Below are positions 1-12,300 of a DNA stretch of 64,000 bases, piece by piece. The DNA lies in NCBI GenBank assembly GCA_963691815.1, contig OY829646.1, positions 28,418,772-28,482,771 on the forward strand. The letters are read 5' to 3'. The notes under the pieces are model-generated. The model saw only the letters and a list, made by a program, of their open reading frames with translations. It searched no databases and had not been told where the DNA came from. The position numbers and the translations under genes are program-made. How positions within the stretch are numbered: the stretch's first letter is position 1; every line of letters begins with the position of its first letter. The DNA comes from Echiichthys vipera (taxonomy: Eukaryota; Chordata; Actinopteri; Perciformes; Trachinidae).

Positions 1-180
1 TGGTCAGTTGTTCCATGTCCAGGACAGAATCCGCATTGTTCCTCTTCAATCTGAGGTTCGACTATAGGACGAACTCTCCTTTCCAACACCTTGGAGTAGA
101 CTTTACCAGAGAGGCTGAGTAGTGTGATACCCCTGTAATTGGCACACACTCTCTGGTCCCCCATTTTTAATGCATACTGT
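1..180 (-). mobile_element. LINE reverse-transcriptase fragment
   Basis: On the minus strand one frame stays open from about position 180 to the window edge. It reads GDQRVCANYRGITLLSLSGK, then KVYSKVLERRVRPIVEPQ and EEEQCGF, ending in GHGTTD. This is the finger/palm start of a non-LTR retrotransposon reverse transcriptase, where the YRGITLLSLPGKVY and EEQCGFRPGRGT blocks are conserved. Two small departures are visible: CPGHGTTD where many copies have RPGRGTxD. The fragment runs off the left edge, so the catalytic YxDD box would lie outside the window. It is a TE scrap and not a host gene. I am unsure of the clade (Rex1/Babar, L2 or RTE-like). Confidence 0.85.
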
Positions 181-181
181 G

Positions 182-331
182 TAATTACTCTCAGCGTCCA
201 TGGACACAAATTAAAAAACAAGTCAATACATTTTTATAATGTAACAATTTTATCCCCCGGCTGCTCCTGCCAAAGGGATTAGGCTGGGCTACATACTATA
301 ACAAATATGCAATAAATAATTTTCTTTCATC
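182..331. repeat. Unnamed interspersed repeat, copy A
   Basis: This block matches 3022-3149 closely: shared stretches include gtccatggacacaaatta, agtcaataca, ggattaggct and atatgcaataaat. Copy A has about 20 extra bases in the middle (around 232-255). It abuts the LINE fragment, so it may be part of that element's debris or an independent repeat. Class unknown. Confidence 0.6.
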
Positions 332-1111
332 AAACTGCATTGGCCACCATGTCATCTTAAACATTACAAATAATTTACAAGTAATTGCATTGAATTAAAT
401 TGAGGAACTTCATGTTAACAAAGTCACTTCACTTAGTTAGTTCTTCATACATACTTTGTTATATGTTGTGTCATACATAATACATCCTCACTTTCTCCCT
501 GTTTCCTCCTAACTAGAAACAAACCAGAGTGATAAGGTCGCTTGTAGTTTATTGTGTATGTCTCTCGGTGCTTGTGCCTTCTTGAGTTAATCTGCTTTAC
601 AAAACATCTCTCCTCAGAGTTCCTGTTGTGTAAAACTGGGTGAGTATGTGTCAGGAAAGAGAGGGCGTGGATTCTGATGTCAGAAAATAGCCAGGCTTTT
701 ATGTTAATTCATCAGATGGCAATCATGGTAGGAATCAGCAACAGTGTTGCTCAGTGCCGTGAAGATCATGAACAGACATGTCAAGACCTGAATATACTTC
801 CAAATAGGCTCTTACATAGACTACTATTTCTGGAGTCCACCTGGAGGACATGTTCCATACCTGCGCAGTAGATCGGCATTTATGAATTGTTGCGCATTGG
901 ATTGCCTTTACATTATTTCAAAAATGAATTGAAGAGATTAGGGTAGTGGTGGATCTCTTCACAAAGTTAAATACAGCATTTATTTTGGTTTGCCAGTGCA
1001 GTAGTGTAGTAGGTGGCCCTTAAATAGATTCTTGAATTGTAGCTATACAGACCAAGAGGTGACTCATTGTGACAGTTTTGATTATGTCATCAGTCCATCA
1101 TCAGGACCCAC
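332..1111. other. No recognisable feature
   Basis: AT-rich sequence without a credible gene. The only ATG frame (677-871, 64 codons) has no recognisable domain and is probably chance. Confidence 0.6.
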
Positions 1112-1410
1112 ATGGCAAAAATTAATTCAGGTGACTCAGGCCTCGCCCACATGAAAACAGATCATACGAAAACGATCTGTTTCCCATCCCCCGTTCTTAA
1201 AAAGTTTTCCGTGCACACAGCCTCGGCTCAAGAAATATCTGCGTCTGCACGAAACCACTTAAACAGACTTAAAACGCTAGAATACACACGCCAGGCCTGT
1301 ATGTGGTGCTGTAAGTCACAAAAACACACCAACAACAGAGTAGAAGAGGCGGCAAGACACTGTGTATACAAACACTGGCGACATTTTTGCTAAATCTGGT
1401 GACTTTCAAA
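1112..1410. repeat. Possible interspersed repeat (MITE-like)
   Basis: A patch of different composition, richer in GC and CpG than its surroundings, with motifs such as gaaaacgatctgtttccc and tttttgctaaatctgg that resemble common teleost non-autonomous DNA-transposon debris. A 93-codon frame crosses it, but the translation has no domain I recognise. No terminal repeats or target duplication were found, so the call is tentative. Confidence 0.25.
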
Positions 1411-2975
1411 ATCCTAATCCATCCTAGAGACAAATCTAGCAACTGTTTCTGGTGTTGGAGACTTCAGTGTCTATGTGTCTATTTATGTTCTCTAGTGTCA
1501 CAAAGAGCTCTTAGAGAGACATTAGCATTATTAGTATTATTAGACTTCAGCATGTCATGATGACAAACAGGTAAAGATGGGATGAAAATGAGGCGTCTTG
1601 TAGAGAAATATTCTGTGGGGGATTACAGTGGGATCTCTGTCATTTTAAAATGTACTTAATTAGCTTCCAAAGTACCTGGAGTATTACACAAGTACAACAG
1701 ATTGCAGCAGAGCAGTAATTATAATATACAGTATATTCAGGGTGACACATTCAACCCAAGATTCAAATATGCTAAAAATGTTCCCCCAATATATTAATGA
1801 AAAATATAAATAGCTATGACAGGCAAACACGCACCACCATCAAAATAATCATTGGCAAATGTAATCATGAGTTAACGTAACAAGTGTGGTTTGTCTAAGG
1901 TGTTGCTCGACTGCTCTCTCTCTATATAGTAAAGGCAGGACAGACAAGTGTGACACGGAGGAGACTGTTTACTTGGCAATGTATTGTCTACATCTAGATT
2001 TTAAAGACAAAACAGTTTGGAGATTTGTTTAGGTCTCTCTCAGTGTCCTGATCACAATCTCTTCCGATTTGGGTAATGGTGTATTCTTCACATGCCATTT
2101 GCAAGTTCCGAATCTGGCTTGGGGCACATGAAGTCTGGAATATTGGGATTTGCTTTTCTTTTCTTTTTTAAATTAAGGCACGTACATTCTCAAGTAGTAG
2201 AAGAGTAGTAGTAGGAGGGAGAGAAAGAGACTCATTAGAGTAAGGTTTATTCTCATCAATAGAATTTTAGAAATACATATTAAAACACACAAAGACCTCA
2301 ATTGTTGATTATTTTACTGTTATCAAGAAGTATTTGAGTAATACTGTAATATGGCAGCATAAACTTTCATGTACCATTCTTCAAATCATCTCGGAGTTCT
2401 GTTTCGAAATGCTTGATAATGGCCAGTTTAGTTCCTAAAATAGGGGGTCTGTTGGTCGCAGAATACATACATTGGAAACAATCCCAGCATTGTTAAATGG
2501 GTGATCTTTCTGAACTGTCAAATGTCATGCAGATGTGTTACCATGGTTACCAAATGGTTTGCATAACTATAGGCTATACATTGCTAACAATAACCAGATG
2601 GTTTATTAAAAATCAGCAGGGTTTATTAGGTCTCTGCAAATAGTTCAAAATGTTTCTAAACAGGTTAGATGTGTGGAAACACCCTTACTATCTCAGCCAT
2701 GCTGTAGCATCATGCTGAAAGCAAATGTGTCCTCACCATTACATAAAACACACGCCGTCAGGAGTGAACTTCATTTGAACTTAATTAGCATTAACACTTG
2801 TAATCCGACAAGGTGCTGCCACCACTGAGCACACTAATTTACAGGCAAGTACACATCTGAACAAGCACCAGCCGTAATTTGCATTCCAACATGGGTTTAG
2901 ACTAGTATTGACCACCCGCCTAGTGTCCTGACTGAGTGAGTGCAACACCAGGGGGGTAAAAACCTTACCCTGACT
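1411..2975. other. No recognisable feature
   Basis: AT-rich, apparently unique sequence. Short purine runs occur near 2200-2232. No domain-bearing frame or transposon end was seen. Confidence 0.55.
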
Positions 2976-3196
2976 CTTCTTTTGTCACCTACACACCCTT
3001 TTACTTGCATTTGCTAGTCTCTAATTACTTTCAGTGTCCATGGACACAAATTAACAAATAAGTCAATACATTTCTGGGTGCTTCTGCCAAATGGATTAGG
3101 CTGTGCTACATACTATAATAAATATGCAATAAATCATTTTCTTTTACCCCAACCTTTCTTCTGTCACCTACACACTCTTTTACTTACATTTGTTAA
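2976..3196. repeat. Unnamed repeat copy B between ~44-bp direct repeats
   Basis: Positions 3022-3149 are the second copy of the repeat at 182-331. It is bracketed by two similar ~44-bp blocks (2976-3019 and 3153-3196), both containing gtcacctacacac and cttttactt followed by catttg. The arrangement fits either an insertion with an unusually long flanking duplication or a 177-bp tandem duplication whose first copy is truncated. Confidence 0.55.
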
Positions 3197-4035
3197 TAAT
3201 CATTTAGGCTACGTGTGAGGGTGATTCCCCTCACAGGGTGCATGTAATTAGCACTCAGCCAAGTTTCCCATCATGAAAGAACAGGACTTGGAATACAGTT
3301 ACCCTATGTCACAATTTTTGTGGTGATTATGATTACATATACATTTAAAATAAAATATTATATACAGTATATACACATGTATATATACAATGTTTTTTGC
3401 ATGACTAATAACATTTTTTTCCTTTTGTTCTGTTAGACCTTCTTCCACAGAAGACATGTCAAAGGTAGAAAAACACAGGTGCATGTACAGTATATATCAC
3501 TATGTGCCACACCTGACACATTCAGTATTATTTCTGACAGCATCAAGGTGAGTTGACCCTATCTAAACCAAGGATAAATTTCTGCTACAACTAGTGTTCT
3601 AAAGAGGTGGGAGCCTGAGGAAATGTCAGAGCATTACAATCTTTTAAATGGGAGCTATTTGGTGTGCTGATGACTGATGACTGATGAACTGGCAACCACC
3701 TCAAATTCTGCATTACATAGAATAAATTGAGCATTTCTTCATGATATTTACCTTTAATGTTTGTTATGTTATTGGCAGGTCAATCACAGTAGTTTTTAGA
3801 AACTTTTAAAATATAAATATATATACAAATTGATTTATTGTCAGTGAGGCTTCCAGACATTTTCTTTATTTTTTCAGAATTATAGAGAAATTCCACATAA
3901 AAGTTGGATATAATACATTTGGCAGACAATTGCATTGTAAATGTTAATGCCTGTTACTCGTCAAACTACTGAGGGAGGCTTTTGCTTCGTAATATGATGA
4001 TGTGACATCTCTTTTAATTTAATCATTCATGGAGT
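3197..4035. other. No recognisable feature
   Basis: AT-rich sequence with a simple tata/acagtata stretch near 3340-3395. No gene or transposon end recognised. Confidence 0.5.
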
Positions 4036-4903
4036 TAAAAATGACCAATTATTTGTTTATCTGTGTTTATTATAGTACTTGAAGGATCCCTTTTTTCTGT
4101 AATTTTTTTCTTTTCTTGCTTTCACAATGCCAGACCAGGACTGCATAACCATGACATGGCCTATTTATTTTCTTGTGCTTGTGGTTGTCCATAGTCGATA
4201 TGGTTTAGTATGTATTTTAGTTACACAACAGGTTGTTGGTGACGGCAAGTGTTGAGCAGCATGTGGTCTATGATTCATAAAACACCTCCTCATATAAATT
4301 AATGTTTTATCTGGTAACCCGCAGTTTCTGAAGTACAAAACTAAGCTACTGGCCTGATTGTGCTCTTAGCAAGCAAAGAAATAATTGAGCCTTTTGGGTG
4401 GAGAAATGCTTCTTGCTCAAGGCCCTCAAAAGTTGAATGCCTGCTCTGTCTGTCTTTATCATTAAAAAAAATGACCAATTATTCGTTTATCTGTGTTTAT
4501 TATAGTACTTGAAGGATCCCTTTTTTCTGTAATTTCTTTCTTTTCTTGCTTTCACAATGCCAGACCAGGGCTGCATAACCATGACATGGCCACAATTATT
4601 TATTTTCTTGTGCTTGTGGTTGTCAGTAGTCGATATGGTTTAGTATGTATTTTAGTTACACAACAGGTTGTTGGTGACGGCAAGTGTTGAGCAGCATGTG
4701 GTCTATGATTCATAAAACACCTCCTCATATAAATTAATGTTATATCTGGTAACCCGCAGTTTCTGAAGTACAAAACTAAGCTACTGGCCTGATTGTGCTC
4801 TTAGCAAGCAAAGAAATAATTGAGCCTTTTGGGTGGAGAAATGCTTCTTGCTCAAGGCCCTCAAAAGTTGAATGCCTGCTCTGTCTGTCTTTATCATTAA
4901 AAA
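4036..4903. repeat. Recent tandem duplication, two ~430-bp units
   Basis: Unit 1 (about 4036-4465) and unit 2 (about 4466-4903) both start in an A-run before atgaccaatt and end in gtctttatcattaaaa. I count about eight substitutions plus one 5-6 bp indel (extra bases near 4591 in unit 2), i.e. roughly 98% identity. Both junctions lie in A-rich sequence, suggesting slippage or unequal exchange at short A-runs. The units hold no recognised gene: the 65-codon frame at 4493-4690 is open only in unit 2. Confidence 0.9.
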
Positions 4904-5261
4904 AAAAAAAACCTTCTCTGAGCTATGTTCAGTCACTTCAAGAGTAAAATCCTACATATTACCTTAGTCGGAATTTAATATGACATGCATGTGTTGGACA
5001 GGAAGAAAGCTTGGTATGATTGGGCACAGCGTGTCTCTCCTAGTTCGCCATGACTCTAAGCTATTCAAAGTGGTTATAATGACAGCTCAAACAGGGAGCC
5101 TTCTCTGAGAATAACGATAAGGCAGAGAAAGTGTGCTTGTATGTGTGTGCTGGGTACAAGGAGGGGGAACAGGAGAACAGGCAGGAAAGCGAGGAAGAAA
5201 GACAGATGGACAAACAGGAGAGGGATAGGCAGATGGAGAGAGAGATGAGTAGGATGAGGAT

Positions 5262-6024
<763 letters not shown>

Positions 6025-6068
6025 AAAACATTCACCACATGCAAAATTTTGCATGTGGTGAATGTTTT
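6025..6068. repeat. Perfect 44-bp palindrome
   Basis: Two 22-bp arms meet with no spacer between 6046 and 6047. The left arm begins aaaacattcaccacatgc and the right arm is its exact reverse complement. Pairing stops at 6024/6069. Because it is palindromic the same peptide appears in frames on both strands here, which is why two opposing frames (5868-6152 minus and 5950-6186 plus) look alike; neither is a credible gene. It could be the core of an inverted duplication or a hairpin-ended MITE remnant. Confidence 0.95.
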
Positions 6069-6080
6069 TGAAGAAAAGAT

Positions 6081-6230
6081 CAAAAGGAATAGTTTTATTT
6101 TTTTTACTTGGGGATGTACATCAGTTTGCTTTCTGGTGGAAAGTAGGATCAAATTGATCCCCCCCTCTTTCCAATCTCTGTGCTAAGTTAAGCTAAGCTA
6201 TCTGGCTGCTCGCAGTATCATATTCAACAG
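6081..6230. repeat. Teleost interspersed repeat, head-to-head fragments
   Basis: From about 6083 the sequence resembles the start of a very common teleost non-autonomous repeat (aaaggaatagtt, then gtttgctttct and agtaggat). From about 6166 it reads as the reverse complement of that repeat's far end (ctgtgctaagttaagctaag, then ctggctgctcgcagtatcat). Two partial copies therefore lie head to head. The family is recognised from memory; class is uncertain. Confidence 0.5.
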
Positions 6231-7037
6231 GCAAATAAAGCATAGTTATAGTTCAAGTCAAACTCGGCTCACATCCCAGCTACATCACCTCATAGCAGCT
6301 GATTTCAAGCCAATTCCATTCAATGCATCCAATTAGCAAATATCATACAGAGTGCCTTATTTAAGAAGATTTTTGCCTGCCTTGCTGCTTCCTCTGCAAG
6401 CTGCTTGTAACCCACCTCCACCGCAGCTTCTCTTTTTCATACTCTGTCTGACTAATTAATGCCATTTTTGTTGTCACTGATTCCTGATATATTCTGTACC
6501 TCTTTGGGGGTCTTTGCTGCTGCCTTAGGCTTGCCCTGTATACACATGGAAGGGAAGGACGGTCCCAGAACAGAGCCGTCAAATGTCTTACTGAAAATGG
6601 AAATAAAAGTTTGGACTAAAGTGGTCCTGAGTGAAATTTTAGAATGTTTTTTGTGGACCCCTTTAGGAAGATCTCAATCACAGGTGATCATGAGCTGAGA
6701 GTGCACCTGTGGTGATCTCCCTCAGCTGACTGCAATCAGACAGAGCAGGTGGAGTTGCAGATCCCTTCTCAGTGTGTGCTATGCGTCCAGAGGGTCAACA
6801 CCTCCAGTTGGTTCTCTGTGTTTTAGGTTTTTTTCATTTTTGTTTCCCCTGTCCAGTGACTCCCAAATAATTTTTTTTTTGTTTCTGGGTCAAATTATTG
6901 AGAGAATCAGGGGGTGATTGTGATTTTTTTTCTCCAGTCACCTTTTCGAAACCCACCACTTGACCCATATCTGTGCAGTATATTGTTAGTTTCCCATCCT
7001 GCAACCCCTGTCCTTCTGGCCTTTGTTTCTGGGAACG
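6231..7037. other. Unidentified ~800 bp between two repeat arms
   Basis: This stretch separates the repeat end at 6166-6230 from a matching further segment at 7038-7086, as if inserted into one repeat copy. It contains T-runs and pyrimidine-rich text (6830-6960) but no transposase domain, clear terminal repeats or target duplication that I could find. The 73-79 codon frames near 6361-6698 are unconvincing. Confidence 0.35.
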
Positions 7038-7086
7038 TTATAGTATCTGTCATTTTATCTAACTCTAAAGAAAGCGAATGAGCGCT
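7038..7086 (-). repeat. Second arm of the split teleost repeat
   Basis: The text agtatctgtcattttatct followed by aactctaaagaaagcgaatg matches, in reverse complement, the front of the repeat seen at 6081-6230 (consensus ...gctttctt..gagagttagatga). It probably belongs to the same copy as 6166-6230, now separated by about 800 bp. Confidence 0.4.
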
Positions 7087-7139
7087 TACTATCTAGAATT
7101 AGGATGAGAACATTTAAGTAGGCTTTTACCGTATATATA

Positions 7140-8097
7140 CACTCAAGATCAAAATCAGAAGACAGTATTAATACTTGATTTATACAGAAATATTCTTATT
7201 GCTACTGATTTATACTGAACTATTGTCATTGCTGCTGTACTAGCATTTTATTTTAAATAACCAAGAGACTTCAACAAAAACCTTTTTTGGGGAAAAAAAC
7301 AGTGAGCAAAATTAGAGAACAGATTTAATTGTTAAATATGTAATTGTTTCCCAGTCTGGCGCTGAACATAATGTTTCCCATCAGACCCAAATAAATAAAA
7401 CTTTAGTAATGTCATGTCATGGTTTGGGGGATGTTTTCTGCAGCAGGAGTTGGGCCTCTTGTACGGCTACGTGGCAGGGTGAATGCAAATGTTTATGTGA
7501 ACCTCCTTTAGCAAAATGAAATACCTTCACTGCAACTGTCTCCCTATCAACCTGCAATTTTAATGCAAAACAATGCTCCCTTTCACACTGCAAACCATGT
7601 TAAGCAGTTCCTTGATGCTAAGAACATTGAAACAATGAAATGGACCGTCCAGAGTCCAGATTTAAACCCCACAGAGACTGTCTGGAAAGTCCTTGGTGAC
7701 AAAGTAATGGCTAAGAAACCCACTACAGTTACCGAACTGTGGAAGAGACTGAAGAAGAGTGGACCGAGATCAAACCAGAGCAGTGTGAGAAACTAGTGAT
7801 GTCCTGTGGACGCAGATGTGTTTAAGTCATTCAAGCAAGGGCCTCTACACTTCCTGTTCATTTTGTAAACCTATAGCCCTAAGAAAACATTGTTTAAATC
7901 TTCTGGTTACTGTTTTTCTAATTTCTTTTTCACAAAATAAAGGTATTTGTTGAAGAACCTTGGTTATTTAAAAAAACATTTTAGTACAGCAGTGGTATAG
8001 CCACAGCGGATATTCTATCAAATTCTGAAAGGAGAAAACAACAGTATTTCTGAACAACCAAGTATTTATAATTTGTTCTCCAATTTTAACTCCAGTG
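7140..8097 (+). mobile_element. Tc1-like DNA transposon, defective
   Basis: The element runs from cactcaagatcaaaatc to the inverted match ending in gttttaactccagtg-type sequence, flanked by TA on both sides (7138-7139 and 8098-8099), the Tc1/mariner target. The inverted repeats are long, about 160-190 bp: gctgctgtactagcatttta with ttaaataaccaag and cttcaacaaa on the left recurs reverse-complemented at 7937-8000. Each side also carries an outer and an inner copy of a caaaatta-g-gaaca motif (about 7140 and 7297-7322 on the left; about 8075-8097 and 7905-7933 on the right), i.e. the IR/DR layout of Tc1 elements such as Sleeping Beauty. The interior holds only the C-terminal half of a transposase, so it cannot mobilise itself. 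Confidence 0.88.
7405..7850 (+). pseudogene. Tc1 transposase C-terminal half, broken
   Basis: The frame begins VMSWFGGCF, matching the vMvWGcFs block of Tc1 transposases. It hits a stop after GYVAG near 7480, resumes in another frame as VNANVYVNLL, meets a TAG near 7510, then continues open to 7796 through MQNNAPFHTA and SPDLNPTETVW. A further shift near 7755 leads into EQCEKLVMSCGRRCV. In the DDE catalytic triad the second aspartate lies in QDNAPxHTA; here it reads QNNAP, an Asp-to-Asn change that should abolish catalysis. The third acidic residue (E in PTETVW) is kept. The N-terminal paired-like DNA-binding half is missing between the left inverted repeat and 7405. Confidence 0.92.
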
Positions 8098-9324
8098 TAT
8101 ATACAGTATACTGTATATTAGCTAAGCTAAAAAAGGCTTCTGTCCTCTCACAATGCTTCCATTCACCACACATTTTAATTGGGCCCAATAACATGAGCCA
8201 AGGATGCCAATAATATGATACTGCCATTCCAATCTGGTAATCAGCTGTGGATTTTTTCCCCTAACGATTGCTTTGGATTGACATGGTTGATATGCTGTGG
8301 GCAAACACTAGAAAATTGTGCTTTTGAATATTGCATGGTTGCTCTCAAGCAGTACTAAAAGTCACTATGTATAGAAATATTTGTGCATGTAACAGTGACA
8401 AAGAATTGTCTTATTGTGTATCTTAGGCAGTGATAATAATTGTATTAAACACTGCAAAATACAACTTAATCGAAATTAAGTCAAACATCAGAAATTCATT
8501 TTTAAAGGTGACTTACTCAATGAAAATACATAGAACATTTACCACAAGCTCTTCTATGATCCTCATGCATGCTTTGTATCCTTGAACCAAGTGTCTTGAC
8601 TGGCCAGGACTTCAGTCTTCAGTGGGCATAGTTATACTGTGGAAAAAGAAGCTCCAGCTGGTCTCAGGCGAGGAGAAGCTGTGCAAGGACTGGTGTTGTT
8701 TGGTTGGGGCAGAGGCTGGGGCTGGACCTATACGTGGATATTATAATTCATGCAGCTTTGCACACTGGCCAGGGATAAGCTCACCTCAAGGTCAGGGAGC
8801 TGTGAGTGGAATACTCAGTGGAAAGTCTGGGCTTATTTTCACATCTCTGCACATCCTTCTCCATCTCCTCGCAAATAAGGAGAGATCCTGCGATGTGTGG
8901 CAGAGCCAGTGTGTTAGAGCAATTGCCAAGAATAAACCCTTTGGCAATAGAAACCCTATCGCTGCTTTAGTGGCTCAGTTTAGCTTTTTCCATACTGAGG
9001 TTGGGTTAAATTTCCAGAATAAACCACTATATATTTTCCTACTGAAAGCAACCACAACTGTTTAACTGCAAGTGAAGATATGTCGCGGTTTTACTACTAT
9101 TGTATACAAAATTGTTGTTATTATCCTTAAGCGATATGGATTTTAATGCAAATTTCATGTTATTTCGAGGATATGCTTTCTGCACTATTCCAAATAGAAA
9201 AAGTGAAGTGTAGGAGTCTTACATGTTGTTTTGATTCTGTTTATTCAAAAGATGCATACATAATGTACATACTGTAAACCCACCACACCCATTCGACAAT
9301 AAAGTAAATAAATCCTTCAGGACT
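8098..9324. other. No recognised gene; 147-codon ORF at 8622-9065
   Basis: A 20-bp palindrome built of tatacagtatactgtata (8099-8118) abuts the Tc1 right end. The ATG frame at 8622-9065 is among the longest non-repetitive ones in the window. Its translation (for example WCCLVGAEAGAGPIRGYYNS) shows no domain, signal peptide or compositional sign of coding that I recognise, and no Kozak or splice context supports it. The 8600-8990 sub-region is richer in GC than its surroundings and could be a conserved non-coding block. Confidence 0.35.
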
Positions 9325-9368
9325 ACACACACACACACATACACGCACACACACACACACACACACGC
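9325..9368. repeat. (CA)n microsatellite, short and interrupted
   Basis: CA dinucleotides with cat and acg interruptions over 44 bp. Confidence 0.95.
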
Positions 9369-12300
9369 GAATGAAAGGAGATCTCAGGGAACACCGACAA
9401 GTGTGCTTACCATAGCCCGGGGTAAAACAGAAACAAAACAGAAACAGTCTGCTCTCTAGCAGATCCATGACAATAACAAATTGAGGGAGTTTACTTCTCA
9501 TATATTATTTATATTATTTGATACAGTTGTAGGCGATCAACATGGTAGAGGAATTCTGGAGAGAATACATAACATCTTGGAAATTTAGACAAACAGAGCT
9601 GCTGCTTCCTTCAAGGCTGGTTAGATGTATGTTTTCATCTGTCACATTTGAATGTGAATAAGAGATCCTTGTTCCTATCCTCTCCAACGCTGCAGCCTTC
9701 AACCAGACACGGAAAAAAAACTAAATCACTGATGTCAGTCAAAGGAATAAAAAGTCGTAACGTAAATTATGTATCCTCTGGTAACCAAAGGTGTATGTGT
9801 ATTCCACATTGTTAACTACAGGAAAGAAAGTCCATTTTTGTGTTTCCCTGCAAAAAGTGGTTTGTGCGACTGAACAAACAATAGACGATTCCCTACCCTG
9901 TCAAAGGATATTTACACCAGGTGCCGCAAGAATAAGGCTAAGAGAATCATTAAAGATCCAAACCAGCTGGGTAAAAGCCTTTTATCCCTGTTGTGGTCGG
10001 AAGAATGTTCCAAATACAGCAGGCCAGCACTAAGAAGTTCAGGAAGAACTTTAACACTCAGGCCATTATGATCCTATAAGGACACTGCCTTAGACTATTT
10101 TCTGTGTTCTGCATGCGTGTGTTATCTAAAATGTGTTTGTCTACTGTATGTCTGACAGTTATTTGTGTAATTATTCACAGTGGGAAAGTGTTTTTGGGAT
10201 CCTTTCTTTTCAGGGAATCAAATCTTGATTACTTGCAGGGTTATCATTTAAGTGAGTTTCCGTTGGTGTGTCTGAGTGCGCAGGAGACCACCTGCTGTTG
10301 TTATAGCTTTCTATTTTTTTTAAGGAAGTCATTTGGCCTTATTCCACTGCCTTAATATATGCCCCACTGATTGGTTTCCCCTCCTACAGTTTTAATCTGG
10401 AGAGGTGGCTGATGTGTACAAAGCCGGAAGACTTTGTTTAATTTAATTATTTGAGTTGGGCTTGTATGGAAAATGTGAACAAATTGTGGCTCATGGTTTT
10501 CCCTTTGCAATTATGTATTCATTTAGAAAATTAAGAAATGTAAAAAGTTGATGATTTTCCTAATGGCTAAGTCAGTGAAAAACAGCAAAAGGAAAGAGAA
10601 AACACAAACAAAAGTGAATTATATGGATTTTAAGTTAAAAAATACAATCACTATTCTTTGCAGAAAAGATAATGTGAAGGCTAAAAGTGATTACTGATAG
10701 CTGAAAGAGCACGAATGCTGGGATTAGGGTAAAGTACTAAAAAAGGCAGTAAAAGGGAAAGCAAGGAAAAGAACTGACAGGAAGAATAAAGAAGCAGCAA
10801 GTTTTCTTAAAATGTTATGCATGTGGCTTTGTAGGTTATAAATTCTACTGCACTATCCTCTCTTAGCATCTGTTGTCTCTGTTTCCTCAGTGTTAATGTT
10901 CACACAATTGCACACCAAAAAAATAAATATTCAAAAATACAGCAATTTAAACAACATGCGAGCGTAGAAAGATTTGAGTCATCAATTACAATGACAGTTG
11001 ATGTCAAAGTGAGAGTGCTTTCCCAATCAATTTAGGGTTAGAGCTGCAAAAGTACAACTCATCAAAAGACTCTGCAAAAGCACATCTCCTGTGGGTTAGA
11101 TTTTTACAATTTCAGAGAGAGAGATGCTTGCGTGAACATTATGTTGTTTGAATTATGTGTGTCAAGAGTGAAGAACTGGAACTCAGAACAATCTCAAATG
11201 TTTTTTCTTGCTTTAGAAACAAAGCGCCTCATTCTGTTTAATACATCTCCCACTTAAACTGGACGGTAAGATGGCAATTTTGCTGCCTTTTTTACAGCCT
11301 GGTCTGTGACTCATACATCCTTTTTGGACCACCCCCCAAATAAATATGTATTACTTTCTTTATCCAAGGTCCTTCATTGGCCATAACGAGAGCATGTGCC
11401 AGTTTATGATGTGTTAACAGGTAGAAATATAATGTGAAAATACAATAACCTAGGTCTTATCAACCAGTCTATTGTAGTGTTATCATGCATTTCCTAAGAC
11501 GATAGATGTCCTTTCGGCCTTTCATACAGACGTGACTTGGAAGAAGGTGTAGCTGTGAACTGTTGTGCGACTCACAGTCGGGAGTTTTAAAAGCAGGAAA
11601 CAGCTGATCATAGAAAATGAGAGACAGCAAAGTATTGACCGTCTTGATAAGCAACTGGAAAGCCTGTGAAATCCTTGAGATGATGACCATCAGGGCGGAG
11701 AAAGTCGTGAATTATCAGATCAAACAGTTATGTTTGTAGCTAAAAGTATGGGGTGCATGAGGTCAATTAACTCATGTCATGACATGTAAAAACAGGTTGA
11801 GTCACTAATAGATGAATGACTTAGAGTTTAGTACTCGGTTTCTTAAGAAATCATCCGACTACATAAATAAAATAAATATCTGCTTTTAGTTTAATGTTTA
11901 GATATGTACAGTATCTGTATAAGTTACATGGTCCTAAAAACACATTGTTTTGATACAAACATATATAGAACATCTAAAAAAAGTTTTAAAATCATTTCTA
12001 TTTTTCTGGCTCCATATGACATGAGTCACTTTATTTCATTATTTGCACATGAATGACTCTCCAGATGGCCAGCATGCAGCAGTACTATGGCTTAGTAAAA
12101 TCTACGGTGCACTTACAGAAAAATGATTTTGCAATAAAAGTCTTATTTTAGAAACAATATCTGTAATTGTTGCAATGATGATGTCCAATTAACTTTGATT
12201 AAAGAAATATTTAGTAGAAAAAACTTGACCTCTGTAGATTGATGGCATTATTATGAGAGCTGAGAAAGATTAAACAGAATTGGTAGTCAACTGGGCTTCA

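Noticed and set aside
8099..8118. 20-bp palindrome of tatacagtata type as a special site
   Set aside because: The acagtatat word recurs by itself at several places (for example 1727, 3365, 3489, 57090), so this looks like AT-rich simple sequence abutting the Tc1 end.
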